Assembly: GCA_022452125.1 (NCBI GenBank)
Contig: JAKURJ010000044.1
Span: forward strand, 1-12,340
Direction: 5' to 3'
DNA: 12,340 nt
DNA from: Candidatus Poseidoniaceae archaeon
Lineage (GTDB): Archaea > Thermoplasmatota > Poseidoniia > Poseidoniales > Poseidoniaceae
The position numbers were made by a program, and so were the translations under genes. This document shows positions 7,061 through 12,340 of the stretch, in pieces. Every line of letters starts with the position of its first letter. Positions within the stretch are counted from its first letter, which is position 1. The notes beneath the pieces were generated by a model. The model worked only from the letters and a program-made list of their open reading frames with translations. It was not told the DNA's origin and made no database searches.

Positions 7061-7861
7061 TCATTCCTCGGATGAGGAAGCTTTGGTGTCCATGGTTGCT
7101 GCATACCAAACCATCATACCGAATGCAGTCTTGTTGACTACGTCAGCGATGTTGTATAGTATGTTCAATGCATCCATGTTAGGGTCGTCTCCTTGGCCCA
7201 TCATGAACCCTAGAGGGTAGATAGCCCAACCGACAGTTAGGATACCAGCCATTGCCTTGAAAGCGAATTGTGTTCCTTCACTTGCAGTGCTGACCTTCTC
7301 CTTTGCTTCACCAGCCCATAGCTCGTAAATGATGTACAGCCATGCTAAGACACCAATTGCGAATAGCGGGTAGGTCAAACCTTCGTCAAGTTCCTTAGAT
7401 TCTGCTAGGAATCCAGCAACTAGCATTATGATGGATGCTCCGAACAGCTTCCAGAATAGTATTGCAGATGCTGCGCCGATTGCTGCCAGAATTAGGTAGA
7501 ACTCAGATACCTGTAGTGGTACAGTGATCAACCAATCGATGTATCGCATAACTAGCGGAGAATCGCCGGTCTTTTCCCAGTGCTCGCGCATGTATGTGTA
7601 ATGGTACCATGCGACACCAGTTACTAGCGCTGCAACGGTCATTGATGTCTTCCACTTTGCTGCTACATTATTTCTTTCTAGGATAAAGAACACAGTAGAA
7701 GCGAGCATCATTGCAGTTGCGAGCCAAAAGGAGACACCGACCATATCGTCTGATTCTAGTATTCCATTGTTCGTTTGTGCAGATACATTTCCAATCGCTA
7801 GAAGCGACAGTGTTCCCACCAGTATTAGGCTTGATGTTCTATTTAGGTTAGATTTCTTCAT
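7061..7861 (-). CDS. Proteorhodopsin, predicted blue-absorbing light-driven proton pump
   Basis: A 266-residue seven-helix retinal protein of the proteorhodopsin family, with a cleavable-looking signal sequence (MKKSNLNRTSSLILVGTLSLLAIGNVSAQ) as in bacterial proteorhodopsins. The helix C motif RYIDWLITVPLQVSEFYLIL carries R106, the proton acceptor D109, T113 and the carboxylate donor E120, the D-T-E pattern of outward proton pumps. H87 in WYHYTYMR matches the His that partners the acceptor. The retinal Schiff-base lysine is K244 in ADVVNKTAFG, and GWAIYPLG lies in helix F. Q117 falls at green-proteorhodopsin position 105, where Leu gives green and Gln gives blue absorption. F167 aligns with GPR F152, so no glycine opening for an antenna carotenoid is expected. 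The ATG at 7861 follows an in-frame TTG and lacks a Shine-Dalgarno site, but a TATA box sits about 28 bp upstream. No retinal-synthesis gene is visible in the window. Confidence 0.97.
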   Translation of the reverse strand: MKKSNLNRTSSLILVGTLSLLAIGNVSAQTNNGILESDDMVGVSFWLATAMMLASTVFFILERNNVAAKWKTSMTVAALVTGVAWYHYTYMREHWEKTGDSPLVMRYIDWLITVPLQVSEFYLILAAIGAASAILFWKLFGASIIMLVAGFLAESKELDEGLTYPLFAIGVLAWLYIIYELWAGEAKEKVSTASEGTQFAFKAMAGILTVGWAIYPLGFMMGQGDDPNMDALNILYNIADVVNKTAFGMMVWYAATMDTKASSSEE

Positions 7862-7885
7862 CAAAATGATTTCTTTTTGATTGAG

Positions 7886-7894
7886 TATATAAAA
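7886..7894 (-). promoter_or_regulatory. TATA box of the rhodopsin gene
   Basis: On the minus strand the sequence TTTTATATA covers these positions, centred about 28 bp before the ATG at 7861. Archaeal TATA boxes lie about 26 bp before the transcription start, so the mRNA would begin within a few bases of the start codon and be essentially leaderless. This fits the absence of a Shine-Dalgarno sequence. It gives the rhodopsin its own promoter in the 61-bp gap after the ABC exporter gene. Confidence 0.75.
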
Positions 7895-7922
7895 GAATGT
7901 ATTTTTTCTTATCAGTTAAATT

Positions 7923-9695
7923 TCAAACGACTTTCCCAGTTTGAACCGCCCACATTCGAGCGTACGTGCCCTGTTTAGCAACCAACCCTTCGTGAACCCC
8001 GTCTTCAATAATTCTTCCATTTTCTAACACAATTATTCGTTCAGCGTTCCTAATTGTTGAGAGGCGGTGAGCGATAATTATAGCCGTTCTGCCAGTAGAG
8101 ATTTTGTTGATTGATCTTTGCAAAGCAGCTTCAGTTTCATTATCTACTGCAGAGGTTGCTTCATCTAAAATTAGAACAGGAGCATCTTTCAGAACAGCCC
8201 TTGCAATTGCCAACCGCTGTCTCTGCCCGCCAGATAATCTGTGACCGCCTTCGCCCACCAAAGTCTCCCAGGCGTCAGGTAAATCTTCGATGAAACTAGA
8301 GGCTTCAGCAACTAATCCTGCCGCCTTTACTTGCTCGTCACTCGCTTCCGGATTCCCATATCGGATATTTTCTAAAATCGTAGTTGGGAATAACGTAATG
8401 TGTTGGTCTACTAAAGACATAGATGAGCGCAACTTTTCAAGATCCCACTCAGGGAGAGGTTTTCCAACCCATTTGATTTGCCCACCCTTAGGTTCTGCGA
8501 ACCTTAGTAACAATCTGATCAGTGTTGTTTTCCCCGAACCAGTAGCTCCTACAATCCCTATTGTGTCTCCTGATTTTATGGTTAGATTTAGATTTTCAAA
8601 CACATTTTCTCTGCCCGTATATGCAAAGGAGACATCATTTAGTTCGATATCTGAACTAGATATGTCATCATCAGCAGGTGTGAAATCTCCCTGTATGATT
8701 TCAGTAGGTGAAGAAAGGACATCAAGAACTCTAGTCGAGGAAGCCATGGCTCGCTGGTACCGGTCAAAGGTTTCTCCTAAGCGAGTTAATGGCCACAGCA
8801 ATCTCTGTGTCATAAACACAAGAACAGAGTATGCTCCGATAGCAAGAACGCCTTCGAGGGTAAGCCATCCTCCTAGCAGTAATGTTGCTGTGAAACCGCA
8901 AAGAATAGCCATTCTAATCATAGGAACGAATGCTACAGAGAGCCTGATCGCCTTTTTGTTTGCATTTCTGTATTCATTGCTCAAGTCCTCTACGCGTTTC
9001 AGTTCTCTCTCTTCGGCTGTAAATGATTGGATTGTTGACATTCCGGATAAATCATTTTCCAGAAGAGCATTCAAGCGACCAGCAGTATTGCGAACTTCGG
9101 CATATCTTGGCTCTAGACTTCTTTGGTAAAGGAAAGAGCCCCAGATAATCACTGGAATAGGTAGAACTGCAAACAAAGCGACCTTCCATGAAATTGCAAG
9201 GAATACTGCACCTACAACAATTACCGTAGTTGTTACCTGCAAGAGGTCGTTTGCACCCTTGTCCAAGAAACGCTCTAATTGATTTATGTCATCATTTAGA
9301 ATTGCCAAAACGTCTCCTTTCTGTCTTTCATCGAACCATCCCATGCCTTGTTTTTGCACGTGACTGAAGGTCTCAAGGCGCAACTCATGCTGCACGGTTT
9401 GGGCAAGATTTCTCCACAAAATCCCGTAGAAATATTCGAACAGAGACTCTAGTCCCCAAATTATGAAAGTCAGCACAGAGAGTAAAATCAACTGATGCCA
9501 AGCATCCACAACTCCAAATCCTGCAAGAAACGACTCTTCTCTTTGAACAACCACATCTACAGCCAGTCCGATTAGTAACGGTGGAGCCAAATCCCAAATT
9601 TTGTTGAGGACAGAACAGAGTGTTGCAAGACGGATTGTCCCCTTGTGAGGGGCCATATATCTCAGCAATCTTCTGAACGGCCCTCCCTCACTCAT
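7923..9695 (-). CDS. ABC exporter, fused membrane and ATPase domains (MsbA/MDR-like)
   Basis: A 590-residue half-transporter expected to work as a homodimer or heterodimer and to export lipids, drugs or peptides across the membrane; the substrate cannot be told from sequence. Six membrane helices occupy about residues 18-310 (ABC transporter type 1 domain), including the coupling-region GMGWFDERQKGDVLAILNDDINQLE. The ATPase domain follows at about 345-590: Walker A GATGSGKT (383-390), Q-loop Q431 in VDQHITLF, signature LSGGQRQR (487-494), Walker B VLILDEATSAVD with catalytic E512, and H-loop H543 in IAHRLST. All ATPase motifs are intact. The open frame extends 33 codons further upstream, but ATG 9695 (MSEGGPFRRLLRYMAPHKG) gives a normal N-terminus and avoids overlap with the divergent gene. 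The rhodopsin gene lies 61 bp downstream. Confidence 0.95.
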   Translation of the reverse strand: MSEGGPFRRLLRYMAPHKGTIRLATLCSVLNKIWDLAPPLLIGLAVDVVVQREESFLAGFGVVDAWHQLILLSVLTFIIWGLESLFEYFYGILWRNLAQTVQHELRLETFSHVQKQGMGWFDERQKGDVLAILNDDINQLERFLDKGANDLLQVTTTVIVVGAVFLAISWKVALFAVLPIPVIIWGSFLYQRSLEPRYAEVRNTAGRLNALLENDLSGMSTIQSFTAEERELKRVEDLSNEYRNANKKAIRLSVAFVPMIRMAILCGFTATLLLGGWLTLEGVLAIGAYSVLVFMTQRLLWPLTRLGETFDRYQRAMASSTRVLDVLSSPTEIIQGDFTPADDDISSSDIELNDVSFAYTGRENVFENLNLTIKSGDTIGIVGATGSGKTTLIRLLLRFAEPKGGQIKWVGKPLPEWDLEKLRSSMSLVDQHITLFPTTILENIRYGNPEASDEQVKAAGLVAEASSFIEDLPDAWETLVGEGGHRLSGGQRQRLAIARAVLKDAPVLILDEATSAVDNETEAALQRSINKISTGRTAIIIAHRLSTIRNAERIIVLENGRIIEDGVHEGLVAKQGTYARMWAVQTGKVV

Positions 9696-9761
9696 ACTTG
9701 CGCCACGGGGATTCAGTATGAGAATGCTCGTCTTGAAACCACCCTTCATTTTCGAGATAAC

Positions 9762-9769
9762 CATAATTG
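9762..9769 (+). promoter_or_regulatory. Possible TATA box for the PPC-domain gene
   Basis: CATAATTG is centred about 27 bp before ATG 9793, the distance expected for a leaderless archaeal transcript. A GGAAAGG at 9784-9790 could instead act as a weak ribosome-binding site on a longer mRNA. The whole divergent gap is only 97 bp, and no clear TATA element was seen for the ABC exporter on the other strand. Confidence 0.3.
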
Positions 9770-9792
9770 AGCCCCGTCCAATCGGAAAGGAC

Positions 9793-10221
9793 ATGGAATG
9801 GACGCGTAGCGGTGAGGATCTGTTTGTCAGAATAGATTCAGGCGATGAAATCCATGCATCGCTTCAACGCCTTGCAGATGAAGTTGGGTTTAACGCGGCA
9901 GCAATAACTAGCGGAATCGGAAGGACTAGAGATACCCTTTATGGCTATATGAATGAAGATGGTGTGTATATTCGCAGGCAATTGGATTCTCCTTCGGAAT
10001 TGGTCAGTTTGTCAGGAAATATCGCTAGGAAACAGGATGGAACAGCGTTCACGCATATTCACTGTTGTTGGTCAGATGATGACAATAATGTCCATGCAGG
10101 GCATATGTTTCAGTGTGTAGTTCACGTTGTTGCAGAAATCCATATTCGCATACTAAAACATGCAATAATGACGCGCTGTCCTTTGCCAGATGTCGAACTT
10201 TTAGGACTACAATTTTCGTGA
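9793..10221 (+). CDS. PPC/DUF296-domain protein
   Basis: A 142-residue protein made almost wholly of a PPC (plants and prokaryotes conserved, DUF296) domain. It shows the family's R-x-x-x-G-E-D-L-F-V-x-I start, GFNAAAITSGIGRTRDTLYGYMNEDGVY, then SELVSLSGNIARK, and the metal-site histidines in THIH (H88, H90) and HAGH (H104). Prokaryotic PPC proteins form trimers. In plants the domain is paired with AT-hooks, which are absent here, so DNA binding is not implied. The biochemical role in prokaryotes is unclear. ATG 9793 starts the domain directly, whereas ATG 9718 would add 25 residues unlike the family and intrude towards the ABC gene. It precedes ligA by 31 bp on the same strand, so the two are probably cotranscribed. 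Confidence 0.88.
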   Translation: MEWTRSGEDLFVRIDSGDEIHASLQRLADEVGFNAAAITSGIGRTRDTLYGYMNEDGVYIRRQLDSPSELVSLSGNIARKQDGTAFTHIHCCWSDDDNNVHAGHMFQCVVHVVAEIHIRILKHAIMTRCPLPDVELLGLQFS

Positions 10222-10252
10222 CATTGATAGCCATTGGCATAGGTGTATATTC

Positions 10253-12265
10253 ATGGCCGGAGAAGACCGAATCAAGTATCTGGCCGATGCGGTGAGGTAT
10301 CATCGTGAATTGTATTACAATCATTCCGCACCAGAGATATCCGATGCTGAATTCGATGGCCTATGGGATGAGCTAAAACGCCTAGACCCAGATAATGCCG
10401 TATTACATGAAGTGGGTCCGGAACCACTCCCTGGAACAGTCAAAGTCGAGCACATGTTTCCAATGCGTTCCTTGGATAAGGGAACTTCTGACGAGGATAT
10501 CATTCACTTCGTGACACAGTCAACCTTTGGCGGCAAGAGATATCTTGCACAACCGAAATTGGACGGATCAGCATTATCTCTGGAATATGTGGCAGGAAAT
10601 CTTCACCGAGCAGCTACTAGAGGTAGCGGAGAGAGGGGTGAAGATGTTACACTGAATGCTAAATTGGTGGCGAACGTTCCAACCAGATTGAACATAGCAA
10701 TCGATTGCCATGTGCGCGGAGAGGTTGTTATGCCATTGGCTGTTTTTGAAGAAAAATATCGAGATGTTTCTCCAAACCCACGCAATCTATGTTCAGGCGC
10801 CCTCAGACAAAAGCATGGTGACGGAAAGGCAGATGCATCAGACTTGGTGTTCTGTGCATACGATGTGAAATTCCCAAATCAAAGCCCTAAAGCAATGAAT
10901 GATAGCGAACTACTGTCTTGGTTGCAAGAAGCAGGAATAGAACCGGCTCCTTGGGAAATTTTTGATTCTGAGACGCCACAAAAAGAAATGATTGAGTATA
11001 CCACTAAATGGAGTGCTAAGCGCTCGTCTTATGAGTTTGAAATCGACGGTATAGTTTTCAAATTAGATGACTTAGAACAGCGAGAAAATCTAGGCATGAC
11101 AGCCCACCATCCTAGGTGGGCACTAGCATGGAAATTCCCTTCACAGGAAGCAATTTCTGTCCTACTCGGCGTAGATTGGCAAACCGGTAGAACCGGAGCA
11201 GTTACTCCTGTTGCAAGGATTGCACCACAAATGGTTGGTGGAGTTACTGTTGAAAACGTCACACTGCATAATGTCGGTGAAGTAGAGCGACTAGGAATCA
11301 AGGTTGGTGACAAAGTCAAAATTACTCGAAGGGGAGATGTTATTCCGAAAATCATTGAGAACCTAGGCCAAGCATCGCAGGCAGATTTGGATGGAAGATT
11401 CCACGCAGACGGCACTCAGTTCAGTGGCGATTTAACATTCCAAGACATTGAGATTCCAAATGAATGCCCAGCTTGTAGTAGATATCTGGTTATGGAAGGT
11501 GCATTTTTGCGCTGTATTGCTTTAGAATGCGATGCAAGAACGGCGAGGGCTCTGACCTATTGGTGTAGGACTTTGGAGATGGACGGTATCGGTGAAAAAT
11601 TGATTGAAGCCTTACTCGATAATGGCCTAGTAGAATCAATAGCTGACTTGTATCGCTTGAACCATTCTCAGATCTCAAACCTAGAAAGAATGGGCGACAA
11701 AAGCGCATACAATGTTCTGGATGAACTTGCGAAAACAAGAACCCTTAATCTTGCAAAATTCCTTCACGCCCTAGGAATAGACAGAATAGGTCCGGAGGTA
11801 GCAACAACAATTTCTCAGTATTTCACGTCAGTTGAAAAATTACTACTCTGGGTCGATGAGGGAGAAATCGAAGAACTAACTACAATCGATGGGATCGGTG
11901 AGAAGGTTGCAACAATATTCAGGGACGGCATTTCTAAGCGTCGTGGTTTAATCAACGAGCTTTCAGAAATAATCACCATAACCGATGAAGCAGAATCTGC
12001 TAGCGGGGTTTTCGATGGTAAATCATTCTGCATAACAGCATCAATATCCCGCCCAAGGAAAGAAATTGCACTCGCAATCAAGAATGCGGGTGGTAAGATA
12101 GTAGGTAGTGTGAGTGGAAATCTCAGTGTGTTGGTTGCAGGAGAGAAAGCAGGTAGCAAATTAGCAAAAGCAGAGTCTCTCAATATAGAGGTCTGGAGCG
12201 AAGAAAAATTGTTTTCACAAATTTCAGAACCAAGAAAGGGTCCTAAGACCCTGTTCGAGTTCTGA
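10253..12265 (+). CDS. ligA: NAD-dependent DNA ligase
   Basis: A full-length, 670-residue bacterial-type ligase that seals nicks in DNA using NAD+. Domain Ia contains LYYNHSAPEISDAEFD (residues 20-35). The adenylation domain holds the nucleotidyl lysine K102 in KLDG, RGSGERGEDVT, E157 in RGEVV, NPRN, EIDGIVFK (263-270) and WALAWKFP (289-296). The OB fold contains TGRTGAVTPVARIAP and VTLHNVGEVERLGIKVGDKVKITRRGDVIPKI. Zinc ligands are C405, C408, C421 and C426. Helix-hairpin-helix repeats follow (about 435-580), then a BRCT domain (about 586-660, GSKLAKAESLNIEVWSEEKLF). Two oddities: the residue two before K102 is Gln where the family has Glu, and the BRCT strand reads ITAS where TG is usual. 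ATG 10253 has AGGTG seven bases upstream. Most archaea rely on ATP-dependent ligases, so this suggests lateral origin, as known for haloarchaeal LigN. Confidence 0.96.
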   Translation: MAGEDRIKYLADAVRYHRELYYNHSAPEISDAEFDGLWDELKRLDPDNAVLHEVGPEPLPGTVKVEHMFPMRSLDKGTSDEDIIHFVTQSTFGGKRYLAQPKLDGSALSLEYVAGNLHRAATRGSGERGEDVTLNAKLVANVPTRLNIAIDCHVRGEVVMPLAVFEEKYRDVSPNPRNLCSGALRQKHGDGKADASDLVFCAYDVKFPNQSPKAMNDSELLSWLQEAGIEPAPWEIFDSETPQKEMIEYTTKWSAKRSSYEFEIDGIVFKLDDLEQRENLGMTAHHPRWALAWKFPSQEAISVLLGVDWQTGRTGAVTPVARIAPQMVGGVTVENVTLHNVGEVERLGIKVGDKVKITRRGDVIPKIIENLGQASQADLDGRFHADGTQFSGDLTFQDIEIPNECPACSRYLVMEGAFLRCIALECDARTARALTYWCRTLEMDGIGEKLIEALLDNGLVESIADLYRLNHSQISNLERMGDKSAYNVLDELAKTRTLNLAKFLHALGIDRIGPEVATTISQYFTSVEKLLLWVDEGEIEELTTIDGIGEKVATIFRDGISKRRGLINELSEIITITDEAESASGVFDGKSFCITASISRPRKEIALAIKNAGGKIVGSVSGNLSVLVAGEKAGSKLAKAESLNIEVWSEEKLFSQISEPRKGPKTLFEF

Positions 12266-12280
12266 CGGCGAACACATGAA

Positions 12281-12288
12281 ACTAAAAA
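12281..12288 (+). promoter_or_regulatory. Possible TATA box for the last, partial gene
   Basis: ACTAAAAA is centred 26 bp before ATG 12310, in an A-rich gap of 44 bp after ligA. The distance matches a leaderless start like that of the rhodopsin gene, and no Shine-Dalgarno site is present. Confidence 0.4.
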
Positions 12289-12309
12289 GGCTACAAAATT
12301 AGCAAAAGC

Positions 12310-12340
12310 ATGCGCTTGAAGAGTATCTCTGTACTGATTA
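12310..12340 (+). CDS. Start of a gene cut by the right edge, possible secreted or membrane protein
   Basis: Ten codons are visible (MRLKSISVLI) with two basic residues followed by a hydrophobic run, like the beginning of a signal peptide or membrane helix. The call relies on this and on the TATA-like box at the right distance upstream. An earlier ATG at 12275 runs only seven codons after the start before a stop. No family can be named. Confidence 0.4.
   Translation, partial: MRLKSISVLI

Noticed and set aside
7061..7861. Rhodopsin as a sodium or chloride pump, or a sensory rhodopsin
   Set aside because: Helix C carries the D-T-E residues of proton pumps rather than NDQ or NTQ. E120 as donor argues against a sensory type, and no transducer gene is adjacent.
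8290..9129. 279-codon open frame antisense to the ABC exporter
   Set aside because: The opposite strand encodes an intact ABC exporter, including the Walker A and Q-loop region. The antisense translation has no domain features, so it is a shadow frame.
9696..9794. 33-codon N-terminal extension of the ABC exporter
   Set aside because: It would overlap the start of the divergent PPC gene and adds residues before a normal exporter N-terminus at 9695.
1..12340. CRISPR array, insertion sequence, integrase attachment at the tRNA, or defence island
   Set aside because: No spaced direct repeats, transposase or integrase genes, or duplicated tRNA 3' end were seen. The tRNA-flanking repeat is inverted and not a direct attachment duplication.

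Overview
The window reads as a piece of a planktonic marine euryarchaeal genome, most likely Marine Group II (Candidatus Poseidoniales). Three things point there. There is an archaeal transcription/translation cluster (probable rpoD end, rpl18e, rpl13, rps9, rpoN). There is a proteorhodopsin. There is also a giant secreted surface protein ending in Asp-rich calcium-binding repeats plus one membrane anchor, a design common in that group. This placement is inferred from gene content; no rRNA or other direct taxonomic marker is present.

Layout. (1) Positions 1-1751, plus strand: a compact operon of archaeal ribosomal proteins and small RNA polymerase subunits, with overlapping stop/start junctions and good Shine-Dalgarno sites. 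(2) Positions 1771-1905: a tRNA-Pro(GGG) gene enclosed by an 8-bp leader/trailer helix, then a perfect 8-bp hairpin lying directly against the Shine-Dalgarno site of the next gene. (3) Positions 1921-7058, plus strand: a roughly 1,530-residue secreted beta-helix protein, with a small membrane protein overlapping its stop. (4) Positions 7061-9695, minus strand: an MsbA-type ABC exporter followed by a proteorhodopsin that has its own TATA promoter. The rhodopsin converges on the small membrane protein gene with 2 bp between the two stops. (5) Positions 9793-12265, plus strand: a PPC/DUF296-domain protein followed by a bacterial-type NAD-dependent DNA ligase. (6) From 12310: the first codons of another gene behind a TATA-like box.

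The genes do not form a single pathway. The left part is core information processing, the middle is cell-surface and membrane functions, and the right part combines light-driven proton pumping, export and DNA repair/replication. Two families, proteorhodopsin and NAD-dependent ligase, are ones classically associated with bacteria and suggest old lateral acquisition. Two styles of gene start are visible: Shine-Dalgarno-led starts inside operons, and TATA boxes about 26 bp from the start codon that imply leaderless mRNAs for the rhodopsin, the final partial gene and possibly the PPC gene.

I see no CRISPR array, insertion sequence, integrase, defence locus or obviously new multi-gene system. The most unusual items are the tRNA-flanking helix, the hairpin/Shine-Dalgarno arrangement before the giant gene, the Glu-to-Gln change next to the ligase's catalytic lysine, and the giant surface protein itself.
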